DNA of 64,000 bases, from assembly GCF_003966265.1 (NCBI RefSeq), contig NZ_RXNV01000003.1, forward strand, positions 310,001 through 374,000, read 5' to 3'. The notes under the pieces were generated by a model. It was given only the letters and a program-made list of their open reading frames with translations. It was not told the DNA's origin and made no database searches. Both the position numbers and the translations under genes were made by a program. Positions 25,557 through 35,098 of this stretch are shown here, piece after piece. Source of the DNA: Shewanella atlantica (GTDB lineage: Bacteria; Pseudomonadota; Gammaproteobacteria; Enterobacterales; Shewanellaceae). The first letter of the stretch is position 1, and each line of letters begins with the position of its first letter.

Positions 25557-27512
25557 TTATATTTTAAATTGGGTAACCAATTCTCTTAGCTGCGAAGATA
25601 ACTGTGCAATTTCACCAGTAGAGGCCCTTGTTTGATTTGCGGCAACCGCATTTTCTTCCGCAATTCGTTTTACATTTATCACGTTCTCGTTAATATTCTC
25701 AGCCACTGAACTTTGCTGTTCGGATGCACTTGCAATCTGAATATTCATGTCGTTAATCACGCTGATAGCGAGAGTGATTTCCTGCAATGCCCCGCCGGTG
25801 TCATTGGCTTGCTTTACACTTTGTATCGCTTGCTCTTTCCCTTGATCCATTACCGCTACCGTACTCTTAGTTCCAACCTGCAACTGCTCAATAATTATCT
25901 GAATTTCTTGAGTGGACTCCTGCGTTCTCTGAGCAAGAGAGCGAACTTCATCGGCCACTACGGCAAAGCCACGACCCTGCTCTCCTGCGCGAGCAGCTTC
26001 AATAGCAGCATTAAGTGCCAGTAAATTAGTTTGGTCAGCGATTCCTCGGATAACATCAAGAATTTTACCAATATTCATAGTTTCCAGTTCAACTTCACCA
26101 AGCTTATCTGAAGATTCATTCACCCTATCGGCAAGCGTACTGATGGCTAAAATTGTCTTTTCAACCACTTGTGAACCAACACTCGCTTCATTGTCTGCTT
26201 GATTAGCCGCTTCAGCGGCCTTAGCTGCATTGTTAGCAACATCATGGACCGTCGCCGCCATTTCGTTCATTGCGGTTGCAACCAAGTCTGTTTCGGTTTG
26301 CTGGTTTACAATCCCCTGGCTTGACTGCTCTGTTACCACAGCCAACTCTTCTGAAGCAGAAGCAAGCTCAGCGCTGGCGCCTGATATGGTGGAAACAATA
26401 TTTCTCAAATTGCTCGCCGTACCTTGAATGGCTTTCAGTAACTGACCAGTTTCATCTCGGCCTGCACTGGTTACTTCAATAGTTAAGTCCCCCTCAGCAA
26501 GATGATTCGCGGCCTTCACTGCCTGACTTATCGGACGGGTTATGGAGACCGTCAGTAAGTAGGCCGCAATAGATCCGATCACTATGGCTATAAGAGAAAG
26601 CAACAGGGTAAGGTTGATACTGCCATCTGTACTTGCTTGTAACTCGGGCCCCAATATATCTTGTTCTGCCATGACAGAGAGCTTTACGTCTTCTACATTT
26701 TTCGCAACCTGCGGGCCAATTAGATTCAGTGTATTGTCAATCAGCTCATTTCTCTTTTCGATAAGCCTATATATCTCATGCAGGCCATTCACATAGATCT
26801 GTTGAGCCTTAAACAATTGGGAGAGCAATTTTTTTTGGGTAGGATTTTGCAGGTATTGATTCAGCTCTGTCGCTTCTTCTTCCAATTTTGTTCCTATCTG
26901 GCTGATCGCGACAGCGTAATCTTCCTGAGTGTTCGAGTTGAGGAATTTGGAAACAAACAACCTGCCGAATAATAATGCCTCTTGAACATGAGAGGCGTGG
27001 TAAACGATCTCGGGATCATTTCCATCATAGGCAGATTTGATAATCTCGGCGATAGCCTTTCTCATCAGCTCTCCCTCTGGAATAAGCTTTTTATTTAACA
27101 CACTGTTTCGCTGCTCAATTAAAGCCACAACACGAGTGAAAGCACTTTCATATTTAGATATTGAAAGATCCACGTCCGTAATTAATTCTGCGCGTTCCGG
27201 TTTTTTAATTTCATTTTTGGCCTCATCCAAGAAGGTATGCATCTTAGCAAGGTGGTCTTTATATTGAGCTAAGTCTGTATCACTTTGGGTATTGAGGTAG
27301 CTCAGCACTTTCAGCCGAACCATCAGCATATTGGCCTGTAAGCGACCAGAAAGGTTGGTATCTCTCGCCAGACCTCTGTATGTAGTAACACCTTCATCCG
27401 CCTTTTTAAGAGCGACGACTCCCACACCGAGTACAAGAGAAAGCAGGACTAAAACAGTAGAAAAGCTTAAGCCAATCTTCAAACCTAAGCGTAAATCTTT
27501 AAACATATCCAC
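25557..27512 (-). CDS. Methyl-accepting chemotaxis protein
   Basis: A 651-residue chemoreceptor. TM1 is at residues ~10-33, a large periplasmic helical ligand domain (~34-300) follows, then TM2 ([20 protein letters not shown]) and HAMP ([37 protein letters not shown]). The cytoplasmic signalling domain includes the hairpin tip [41 protein letters not shown]. The periplasmic domain resembles the long helical-bimodular type, with heptad-like repeats, but I cannot name the ligand. The C terminus lacks the NWETF-type pentapeptide of E. coli receptors. Confidence 0.93.
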   Translation of the reverse strand: MDMFKDLRLGLKIGLSFSTVLVLLSLVLGVGVVALKKADEGVTTYRGLARDTNLSGRLQANMLMVRLKVLSYLNTQSDTDLAQYKDHLAKMHTFLDEAKNEIKKPERAELITDVDLSISKYESAFTRVVALIEQRNSVLNKKLIPEGELMRKAIAEIIKSAYDGNDPEIVYHASHVQEALLFGRLFVSKFLNSNTQEDYAVAISQIGTKLEEEATELNQYLQNPTQKKLLSQLFKAQQIYVNGLHEIYRLIEKRNELIDNTLNLIGPQVAKNVEDVKLSVMAEQDILGPELQASTDGSINLTLLLSLIAIVIGSIAAYLLTVSITRPISQAVKAANHLAEGDLTIEVTSAGRDETGQLLKAIQGTASNLRNIVSTISGASAELASASEELAVVTEQSSQGIVNQQTETDLVATAMNEMAATVHDVANNAAKAAEAANQADNEASVGSQVVEKTILAISTLADRVNESSDKLGEVELETMNIGKILDVIRGIADQTNLLALNAAIEAARAGEQGRGFAVVADEVRSLAQRTQESTQEIQIIIEQLQVGTKSTVAVMDQGKEQAIQSVKQANDTGGALQEITLAISVINDMNIQIASASEQQSSVAENINENVINVKRIAEENAVAANQTRASTGEIAQLSSQLRELVTQFKI

Positions 27513-28003
27513 AACCCTTTAAATGTATTGTAGTAATTAATTTGTAAATACAGCCAGTTGCAAATATATCGTTAAAAACTAATGCATCTTGTGAAGTGAA
27601 TAGAGAAATGCCTGTCTATGGTAAAAGCACTAGACATTCCGTCTTTCATTTTCAAATATTAATTTTAAAGTGACCAACAAATTAGAGGGCAGGATAATAA
27701 ATTAACCGTACGGTATATTTATTGGGGTTTATCAAAATACAGGTATTTAAAATATTCCTTATAGCAAGAGTGTTAACCAAGCGTTATTTTGGAACCACTT
27801 CCAAGATGATAGGTACCCATCATTGCGAGCGAATATGCCAGCAAGCTAACACTCTGATAAAAAAGTTAAACGATTTCCCAACCCAAAAGAGCTACACATT
27901 TTTATGCAGCCTTCAGAAAACCACTTATTAAAGAAGGGCAATCACAACAACTAGAAACAGATATATGGATTCGTAACACCTTATCTCTGATCTCTTCAAA
28001 ACA
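27513..28003. other. Upstream region of the chemoreceptor, no gene recognised
   Basis: AT-rich. A 69-codon plus-strand frame at 27722-27931 has no ribosome-binding site or recognisable similarity and is not called. The chemoreceptor promoter must lie in its left part. A sigma-28 consensus was not seen. Confidence 0.45.
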
Positions 28004-28035
28004 AAAAAGCCATCGAGTCTCCTCGATGGCTTTTA
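28004..28035. terminator. Bidirectional terminator, probably left from the TonB receptor relic
   Basis: AAAAAAGCCATCGAG-tctc-CTCGATGGCTTTT forms a strong stem with A and T tracts at the two ends. It lies immediately downstream of the receptor relic. Confidence 0.85.
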
Positions 28036-28070
28036 TCTTTATTGTGGGTTAACCCCTTTAGCTAAACCTA

Positions 28071-28251
28071 GAAGCTAAAGTTAACTTTTGCCGTGTAAGT
28101 CGTGCCGTCGAAGCCGTAAGGCAGTGCGCGCACCGGGTACTGAAAGGCCTGATTGGTAATGAAATCGAGCGATTCATTCGCGCCTAGCTCGTTAGGCGTG
28201 ATATCGAGATTGTTTTTTATGTCCTGAGAGAAGCTCAAGGGATTATGTTAC
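28071..28251 (-). pseudogene. C-terminal fragment of a TonB-dependent receptor
   Basis: Reading the minus strand gives NPLSFSQDIKNNLDITPNELG..., then ALPYGFDGTTYTAKVNFSF and a TAG at 28071-28073. The terminal strand with a final Phe and the text are typical of TonB-dependent receptor C termini. A TAA interrupts the frame just upstream, and no receptor sequence continues beyond ~28251, where a lipoprotein gene begins. So only ~58 codons remain of a ~2-3 kb gene. Its own terminator is still present downstream. Confidence 0.75.
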
Positions 28252-28305
28252 TTGCGTTTTGCGATTTGGGAGGCTACTAACTCACGTATAGAACAAAAAA
28301 TCCAT

Positions 28306-28848
28306 TTATGATCGAACAGGTGAGTTCGCACTCCCTTGATGCGCCTGCTGTGCTCTCTCTTGGGCATTATGGAGCTCGACCCCGTCACTGGCCACTTCCA
28401 GGGCGACATCGCAGCTGGCAGGTGATTGGTCTACCTTCTCACAACGGTTGAGTTCGAGTGTAAAGGCTTTCTTGTCGATGGCTTGGGCGAGCTTGGCGCA
28501 GCTCATTGGATGTTCATTTTCCTCGCGAAAGTACAAGCGTTGCCTGTTCCCCTCACCTTCCCCCTCATCGTTGGCGATCAGGTACTCCCAATCGTCACCC
28601 CAGGAATCAATGCGAAATCGATGGGCGCCGGAATCGGTAAACACTGTGATCTGAGGTCCAACCTTAACGCCGTATTTCAGATGGTTAGTGGCGTATACTC
28701 GCAGATAACAGGTAAATAAAACGTCATCACTGTCTTGAGAGCTAAACTCAGACTCTGAAACCGCATCCAGTTGAAATGAGACATCTTTATCACAACCTGA
28801 TAATGCAACAACACTCAAGATGAGTGCAGTAATCCAGGTGTTCTTCAT
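28306..28848 (-). CDS. Hypothetical lipoprotein
   Basis: A 180-residue protein from the start chosen at 28848 (MKNTWITALILSVVALSGC, a clean lipoprotein signal with lipobox LSGC); a start 12 codons earlier is possible but would spoil the signal. The mature part has at least five Cys residues, including CYLRV, MSCAKLAQ and RCEKV, likely in disulfides. It ends in a Gln/Ala-rich tail. No known domain was recognised. It sits between the TonB-receptor relic and the acylase gene. The ribosome site is weak. Confidence 0.6.
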   Translation of the reverse strand: MKNTWITALILSVVALSGCDKDVSFQLDAVSESEFSSQDSDDVLFTCYLRVYATNHLKYGVKVGPQITVFTDSGAHRFRIDSWGDDWEYLIANDEGEGEGNRQRLYFREENEHPMSCAKLAQAIDKKAFTLELNRCEKVDQSPASCDVALEVASDGVELHNAQERAQQAHQGSANSPVRS

Positions 28849-29172
28849 CGCGCTGCCGACTCTAATGTAATTATTTGTATCCAAGCTTAACAGAGTCTGG
28901 TTTCATATTTTAAATCATTGCACTTACTTACAAAGCGCCTGGCAAGAGATATAACCTTTAAACATCCCTTTCTTAGCCAATAAATTGGAAAAAAATACTA
29001 AATACGAATATCTATTCACCACAATTGTTCAATTGAAGATGTTTTATCTGAGTAAAACTTTTTTCAAGCAGACGCAAAACCTCAACACATAGACAGAAAC
29101 TGACAATGTAAAGAGGTTAAGGCGATGACAAAGGCGATCTATTTGCCCAACAAACCGTCAGGCTACCGGGCG
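28849..29172. other. Intergenic gap with no recognised feature
   Basis: AT-rich between two minus-strand genes. It presumably includes the lipoprotein promoter. No terminator with a good stem was found after the acylase gene. Confidence 0.4.
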
Positions 29173-31479
29173 TTATTGAACCGGTGTTATGACTATTGTA
29201 TGTAGCACCTCACCCGGCAACAGAGGAGTAGCTTCCTGTTTGGCATACTCATCGAATCCAGCCCGGTAGTAGTCAGATAACGGATGGCCAGACTGGCCAC
29301 CGGGGATCGTCATGATGGCATTGTCCTCGGCTCCCGGTTGTACGATGAAGCGCTGTGAGGCGCCGAAAGAGCTACGCTGCACGGCGGGCATAAAGGTGTC
29401 ACCGAAGGCCTCGACTTCAGGCATATCTAACCATGAACTCAAGATTGGCAACTGTTTACTGAAGGGGTGCTGGATCTTCAGGGCATTAACCTTGCCCCAG
29501 CTTAGGTCGGCTAACTCCTCACTGTCACTGAAGGCAGCCAACAGATCGGCAACAGAGTGTTGATAACTATCGATAGCAAAGTCATCCCAGTTTTTATAAC
29601 CATCGGCTAACCAGGTTTCAGGTCTCTCCTCGATTAACTGCCACATTCCAGGTTCCAGATAACGTTTAACCACCGAAAGAGATAGATGATGTTTGCCTAA
29701 ACCTGTCTCGATTGGTGCAAAGCTGGCATCGATTAGCCTCGCCCTGAAATGCCGGACTAAGGTGTAGCCTACCGAGCTTGGGCAGGCGCATGCTTGCCAG
29801 TCCCTGAGGTACTGAATATCTTTGGCAAAACGCTTAGGCTGAGTCGAGAGCAGCTCAAGCAGGTATCCGTGCCAAGGCTTTAAAAACTCTGCACGATTAT
29901 CCAACTGTAACTGATAAAATGCGGCTTCATCGAAATGTGAATTTGCCTGTAAATTATCGCGAATTTGCATCGCACGGGCACCGAGCGCATATCCGCCATC
30001 GCCAAATCGAACTTGTTCACTCGATGACATCACCCGTGAATTGGCACTCCAAAGACGACCATTTTCGGGATTGAACACACTGGGAAGTGTCGTTTCGTCA
30101 AGGTTCCAACCTTTGGCTTGAAACTCTGAGGCATCTTGAGCGACATCAGATGGGTTAGTGCGTGAGGGAATCGCGCCTGTGGGTTTCCAGGCCGCACTCC
30201 CCTTACTGTCCACTATCATCATATTCTGTACCGGGATCCCGACTGTTGTCGCTACCTCCAGGCCGTCGGCTACATCTGTTGCCGTCTCCAATCCCATCAA
30301 GTCCATATCGACGGCATAGTCTTTATGGGCCACCCAGCTCAACGCATATCTCTGGCCGCCGACAGAGCGAACCGGGCCATATTGAGACATCTCGATACTA
30401 TATTCATGACTCTTGCCATCAGGAAGCGGGATCTGTTCTCGCTCAAATACAGTGATCTCATCGGCGGCTAACTTTATCCAGTCGGCCGTGTCGATATAGG
30501 CGTTAGTAAATCCCCAGGCAACCTTATTATTACTGCCGACCACAATGACCGGCGCGCCGGGCAGGGAGACCCCGGTGACCTGCACACTCTCTTTGGTTAT
30601 CGAATGGGGGTAGTTGAGCTGAGCACGGTACCAGATAATAGGTACTGCAAATGACAGGTGCATGTCATCCGATAACATAGCGCGTCCCGACTCGGTTAGT
30701 GCCCCGGTTACTGCCCAGTTATTACTGCCGATATCCAGGGGCTCTTCAATCGCTTGATTGACTGCATTAGCCACAAGTTCCGAAGAGAGATTCGGAACAC
30801 TTACAGCTTTCATGGGGACTAGACTGGCATCGAGCGCCGCCTGAAAAGCGCTTGGCTGAGTAATAAACGCCAACATCTCCTCACCATAAAATTGTTTAAT
30901 CTGCTCTAATACCAGGTCACGCTTAACCGTATTAGCCTGCAGGTCCAGATACATACTATAGATAACCAATAGACTGTCGGCAGGTTTCCATGGAGTGGGA
31001 GTCGCTCCTGTGACAAGGTATTCAAATGAATTCACAGGCATGGATTTTAAAGCTTCATTGACGCCGTTAGCGTAGGTCTGCAAGAGTAATTTTTCGGCTA
31101 TCGGCAACTTGGCGACAATGTTTTCGGCATGCTTTCTGAACTGATGAAAACGGCGGGACTCATCCAGCTTAATCGCTTTTTCACCAAATATTTCCGATAG
31201 CTCGCCCGCGGAGTTTCGTCTGAGCAGATCCATCTGAAAAAAGCGGTCCTGACTGTGGGCATAACCTAGTGCAAATGCCACATCACGCCGACTATCACCG
31301 CTCACAATCGCAGTACCTAACCGATCTCGCTCAATCTTAACTTCAGACGCTATGCCCCCGCTCTCCCATTGACCCGACAACTTTGGCAGGCTCAGGTGAA
31401 GTCCGAGGTAGATGCCCATAGCCGCGAGAAAGGTGAGTGTTAAGGCACCGAGAAGGAATATTCTTATTATTCTAAACAT
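29173..31479 (-). CDS. Penicillin acylase-family Ntn hydrolase
   Basis: A 768-residue protein with an N-terminal membrane/signal segment (IFLLGALTLTFLAAMGIYLGL). It follows the family plan: alpha chain with DRLGTAIVSGDSRRDVAFALGYAHSQDRFFQMDLLRR, spacer peptide, then autocatalytic cleavage before Ser252 in the motif GSNNWAV, which starts the beta chain and provides the nucleophile. FTNAYIDTADW and later Asn/Arg regions fit too. The family cleaves amides of penicillins, N-acyl homoserine lactones and other acyl-amino compounds. The substrate here is unknown. It lies 170 bp downstream of the LysR gene near the carnitine locus, but a functional tie is unproven. Confidence 0.88.
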   Translation of the reverse strand: MFRIIRIFLLGALTLTFLAAMGIYLGLHLSLPKLSGQWESGGIASEVKIERDRLGTAIVSGDSRRDVAFALGYAHSQDRFFQMDLLRRNSAGELSEIFGEKAIKLDESRRFHQFRKHAENIVAKLPIAEKLLLQTYANGVNEALKSMPVNSFEYLVTGATPTPWKPADSLLVIYSMYLDLQANTVKRDLVLEQIKQFYGEEMLAFITQPSAFQAALDASLVPMKAVSVPNLSSELVANAVNQAIEEPLDIGSNNWAVTGALTESGRAMLSDDMHLSFAVPIIWYRAQLNYPHSITKESVQVTGVSLPGAPVIVVGSNNKVAWGFTNAYIDTADWIKLAADEITVFEREQIPLPDGKSHEYSIEMSQYGPVRSVGGQRYALSWVAHKDYAVDMDLMGLETATDVADGLEVATTVGIPVQNMMIVDSKGSAAWKPTGAIPSRTNPSDVAQDASEFQAKGWNLDETTLPSVFNPENGRLWSANSRVMSSSEQVRFGDGGYALGARAMQIRDNLQANSHFDEAAFYQLQLDNRAEFLKPWHGYLLELLSTQPKRFAKDIQYLRDWQACACPSSVGYTLVRHFRARLIDASFAPIETGLGKHHLSLSVVKRYLEPGMWQLIEERPETWLADGYKNWDDFAIDSYQHSVADLLAAFSDSEELADLSWGKVNALKIQHPFSKQLPILSSWLDMPEVEAFGDTFMPAVQRSSFGASQRFIVQPGAEDNAIMTIPGGQSGHPLSDYYRAGFDEYAKQEATPLLPGEVLHTIVITPVQ

Positions 31480-31649
31480 TAACTAACGCCATGATTAACA
31501 GATGCTTTTACCCATCATAGCGAAAGTTATGGGGATGTTAAATATAAAAGAGCAAAAAAACAGCAGTAAAGCCTTTAAAGAAAAACCTTAAAGGCTGTAA
31601 CCAAACTTGTGGACACCCGTATTCAGTGCCCTCACATTCAATCCCTATT

Positions 31650-32546
31650 TTAGTTAATGCTGCTCACACTGGGGTATTTGTCACAGATCCAATCGACGAT
31701 TTTCATGATCCTGGCATCGCGCTGCTTGGATGCTTTATAAGCTATAGAATAATTAAAACCTGAATAGCATGAAGGGAGCTCTAATTTCACCAGGTTACCA
31801 GACTCAATTTCCACCCTTAAGGTCTGTTCAACCCCTAGTACGATCCCCTCTCCAAATATAGCGGCTTGAACGGCAAGCATATTATGATTGAACACTAACC
31901 TTTTCTGAGTCGAACTCATTTCGACACCGTTATCTCTGAACCAGCTATCCCAATCCAGGCCATAATCTTTATGCTTTGAAAACAGCAAACAATGCTCGTG
32001 CAAATTTTGTGTGGTAATTTCTTTTGATTTTTCAAGATACTCAGGACTGCAAAATGCAATAAGTGTCTCTTTGATAAGAGGTTTAAAAACATATCCATCT
32101 TGTGACTCTCGAGTCACAATAAATATATCGGCAATCATATCGCTCATTTCAATGTCATTTTGAAACATGCCGACGTTGATATTCAATTCAGGGTATTGTT
32201 TTCTTAACTTCTCCATATTCGGTACCAACCATCTGGCCGCCAGAGAAGTATATGAATGCACCCTGACCTCTCCAGACATAGTCGGGACCAGACTCGCACA
32301 GACACTATTTAAGTCATAGAAAACCGGAGACAGTCTCTGCCTCAGTTCAAGGCCCGCCTCGGTAAGGTTGATCTTGCCTGCATTTCGATAAAATAGCTTC
32401 TCTAAGAAGTAGTCTTCCAGCTGTTTGATCTGTTGTGACACAGCACTTTGAGTAATGCTCAATTCATTAGCGGCAAGAGAGCAACTTTCTAACCTTGCAC
32501 AGGACTCAAAAATCTGAAGCGCTCTTAACGGAATATTATTATTCAT
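31650..32546 (-). CDS. LysR-family regulator next to the carnitine locus
   Basis: A 298-residue LysR protein of the GcvA type: the helix-turn-helix is at residues ~20-45 (CSLAANELSITQSAVSQQIKQLEDYF), followed by FYRNAGKINLTEAGLEL. The effector domain starts at EVRVHSYTSLAARWLVP, the usual opening of the GcvA subgroup. It lies at the 3' end of the cai operon in the place where E. coli has caiF, though it is unrelated to CaiF and in the operon's orientation. It is separated from the operon by 474 bp, so it has its own promoter. It is a candidate carnitine regulator. Confidence 0.85.
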   Translation of the reverse strand: MNNNIPLRALQIFESCARLESCSLAANELSITQSAVSQQIKQLEDYFLEKLFYRNAGKINLTEAGLELRQRLSPVFYDLNSVCASLVPTMSGEVRVHSYTSLAARWLVPNMEKLRKQYPELNINVGMFQNDIEMSDMIADIFIVTRESQDGYVFKPLIKETLIAFCSPEYLEKSKEITTQNLHEHCLLFSKHKDYGLDWDSWFRDNGVEMSSTQKRLVFNHNMLAVQAAIFGEGIVLGVEQTLRVEIESGNLVKLELPSCYSGFNYSIAYKASKQRDARIMKIVDWICDKYPSVSSIN

Positions 32547-33020
32547 AATTAACTAAATATCGAAAACCTTCCAGACAGATTATCATAAGCGTTTACTGAA
32601 AAGATGTAATGACGCGCACAATAAAGTGTTACACCCTGGTTAAATATAGAGGTAGTTATTAATAATAAGACCGGGCTCACAAACACTCACGATAACGTGA
32701 ACATCAATAAAAAGGTAAATTTAAGTACAGATAAAAATATAAACCCAGTTGTGAAGATAAATATTAAAATATATACAAATGTGAATAAAATTATAAACCT
32801 AAGCTGTTCGTGTAAGCTATTTTACCTCCGACCGTTAAAATGACATATACATCTCACCCACTATTAATCCAATAAATACTCAGGTCACAGTTTTATAACT
32901 TGGACGTTGTTACTAGTTAATTACCCGTTAATTACAATAGTGCCTAACTGAATTCAGTTGAGCACTAATCTATAGATGCTTAATTAAGCAATTCAGGTTC
33001 CATTGAGACACGGTATTTAG
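32547..33020. other. Intergenic region after the cai operon
   Basis: Strongly AT-rich. It contains the palindromes AACTGAATTCAGTT (~32946-32959) and TTAATTAA nearby but no stem with a T tract that would be a confident terminator. The promoter of the LysR gene lies in its left part. Confidence 0.4.
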
Positions 33021-33971
33021 CTAACCAATTATCGAACTCAGGTCTTCGCTGACCTCATCGAGGAACTCATCGGCTTGGTCAAACACACCTAACATCTTAA
33101 TAAAACCGTGAATGACACCGTCATACATCTTATGTTTTACCGGCACGCCACATGCGTGAAGTTTTTGCGCATAATAACAGCCATCGTCGCACAAGGGATC
33201 ATACTGGGCGGTATAGATGAACGTAGGTGGCAACGCGCTATGGTCGGCTGCATCGAGGGGCGAGCAGTAGGGATTTTTTGCATCGGCTTCGCTGCGCATA
33301 TAGTGATGCCAGTAATATTTCATACTGGCTTGCTGCAATAGATAACCTTCTGCGTTAGCGACGGCCGAAGGGGTATTCCATCCGTATTGTACTGCCGGGT
33401 AGACCAAAACCTGATAAGCCAACTTAGGACCGTTTTCATCACGCAGGCGCAAACATACCGCGGCGGCAAGGTTACCGCCGGCACTGTCGCCTAGAATACC
33501 AATTCGGTTCACATCCAAACCCAGCTGCGATGCATATTCGAACACCCACTGAGTCGAGGCATAGCAATCATCCATAGGAATAGGAAACTTGTGCTCCGGA
33601 GCCTTCTGGTAATTAATGGCAATAACCACGGTTCCGGTACGATTGGCCAGTGCACGGCTGAATGAATCATTGGTTTCTATGTTAGATACCACCCAACCAC
33701 TGCCATGAATAAAGATAAGCCCAGGCTGCAATTCGGCCGTATCTTCACGACCTTCGGGTCGATAAATACGAATGGGCAAATCAGCCGTTGGTCCCGGTAT
33801 AAATCTATGCTCTACGGCCGCAACCTTTTCTGGTTGACGGCTTGGAATTGCAACGGCTAATGCGGCCAGATCTTCACGTCTGGACTCTGCCGGCGTCATA
33901 TCTTCATAGGCCGGGGCTCCCGAATCACGCACCTCTTGCAAGAACTGTTCAACTTTTGGATCGAGCGGCAT
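33021..33971 (-). CDS. Alpha/beta hydrolase of the hormone-sensitive-lipase family, last gene of the cai operon
   Basis: A 316-residue protein from the start at 33971 (strong AAGGAGAGG ribosome site just upstream; the 16-codon extension is rejected). Oxyanion motif is HGSGW at ~89-93 (usually HGGGW in this family), nucleophile Ser in GDSAGG (~160), acid in YDPLCDDG and His in VIHGF. No signal peptide, so it is cytosolic. It follows caiE at 304 bp in the same direction. Enterobacterial cai operons lack it. A short-chain acylcarnitine or acyl-ester hydrolase feeding free carnitine to the pathway is a reasonable guess, not shown. Confidence 0.8.
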   Translation of the reverse strand: MPLDPKVEQFLQEVRDSGAPAYEDMTPAESRREDLAALAVAIPSRQPEKVAAVEHRFIPGPTADLPIRIYRPEGREDTAELQPGLIFIHGSGWVVSNIETNDSFSRALANRTGTVVIAINYQKAPEHKFPIPMDDCYASTQWVFEYASQLGLDVNRIGILGDSAGGNLAAAVCLRLRDENGPKLAYQVLVYPAVQYGWNTPSAVANAEGYLLQQASMKYYWHHYMRSEADAKNPYCSPLDAADHSALPPTFIYTAQYDPLCDDGCYYAQKLHACGVPVKHKMYDGVIHGFIKMLGVFDQADEFLDEVSEDLSSIIG

Positions 33972-34275
33972 GCTCCTCTCCTTATAAAAATGTGATATTA
34001 AAACTGTTTGTGAGTACATTTGAACACTTCATATGTCACCTCACTTATTCGTTTCTAACCTGAACATAAAAAGGTATGCCGCCTGACAATCACTAACAGC
34101 AACAGAATCAAACGATGTGGGGATTGATAATCATCAATTGACTCCATTGAAATAGAGCATGTGAGCAACAAAGCTCGTCAGACGGCATGAAAACCGTCAC
34201 GCTTTGATAAGCGTATAACACTGTTATTAATGGCAATAGTTCCAAAATGCAGAGTTCTTCCCAGCCAGATTTTCA

Positions 34276-34866
34276 CTAGCTTTTCGGCTGTACCTCGGTA
34301 GAGCCGGTTAAACGTGGGCGATTAGCCTCCATCTGTTCAAGCGGCTCTACCTCTTTCATGGTTCTCGATGAGCGACCTGAAAGCAGCTGATATTCCAGGG
34401 TGTTTAACCCTTTCCAATGCAGGTCCTCATCAGATACCTGACGAACGACCTTAGCGGGCGAACCAAGTAAGAGTTGCCTCGGCGCCCCTTTGAAACCCCC
34501 TTTTACAAAGCTCATTGCACCGACAATACTGTCAGCTCCTATCACGGCAGCATCCATCACCACCGCATTCATACCGACAAGTGCATTTCGCTTAATCACA
34601 CAGCCATGCAAAATGGCGCCATGACCGATATGACCGTCTTGCTCGACAACCGTATCCATACCTGCGTAACCATGCATGATACAGCCGTCCTGAAGATTAG
34701 AGCCTTTCTCTAAAATAAGCCGTCCATAATCTCCACGCAGCGACGCGGTTGGCCCGATATATACATCCGCGCCAACGATAACATCACCGATTAATACCGC
34801 AGTTGGATGAACATAAGCGCTGGGGTCCACCACAGGCACCAGCCCTTCAAACTCATAACAGGCCAT
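34276..34866 (-). CDS. caiE: CaiE, left-handed beta-helix protein of carnitine metabolism
   Basis: A 196-residue hexapeptide-repeat protein similar to CaiE/PaaY and gamma-class carbonic anhydrases: [56 protein letters not shown]...[11 protein letters not shown]. The metal-ligand histidines (MHGY, HIGHGA) are in place. In E. coli CaiE stimulates the CaiB and CaiD activities, perhaps by supplying a cofactor. It is separated from the maoC-like gene by 218 bp, which contains a 10-bp inverted repeat. Normal length for the family. Confidence 0.92.
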   Translation of the reverse strand: MACYEFEGLVPVVDPSAYVHPTAVLIGDVIVGADVYIGPTASLRGDYGRLILEKGSNLQDGCIMHGYAGMDTVVEQDGHIGHGAILHGCVIKRNALVGMNAVVMDAAVIGADSIVGAMSFVKGGFKGAPRQLLLGSPAKVVRQVSDEDLHWKGLNTLEYQLLSGRSSRTMKEVEPLEQMEANRPRLTGSTEVQPKS

Positions 34867-34968
34867 TTAAAATACTCACTAGCGTTATTCAAGAAATTAG
34901 CGGTTAACTCTCTGACTCAAAGCGCAAAAAATTAACGGATACTTTCTCTCATTCTGACCCGGTTAATT

Positions 34969-35026
34969 TGGTGAGCTCTGAATATCCAGGGGTCATTGAT
35001 ATTTCATTAAAACATTGAGCTCACCA
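34969..35026. other. Intercistronic inverted repeat between maoC-like gene and caiE
   Basis: TGGTGAGCTC (34969-34978) and GAGCTCACCA (35017-35026) are perfect complements with a 38-bp loop. There is no T tract, so it may be an mRNA-stability structure or a binding site. Confidence 0.45.
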
Positions 35027-35056
35027 GAAAACTTAAGCAGAGCTATTACGACTCAA

Positions 35057-35098
35057 CTATTTCCACTGGATTTTTTCCACTGGACTATTTCCATTCGG
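35057..35098. repeat. 14-bp tandem repeat overlapping the maoC-like stop codon
   Basis: Three units, CTATTTCCACTGGA, TTTTTTCCACTGGA and CTATTTCCATTCGG. The third contains the stop codon and last residues of the gene. It appears to be a small slippage duplication of the gene end. Confidence 0.6.

Noticed and set aside
27722..27931. A 69-codon plus-strand frame upstream of the chemoreceptor
   Set aside because: No good start signal, no similarity and odd composition; most likely chance in AT-rich DNA.
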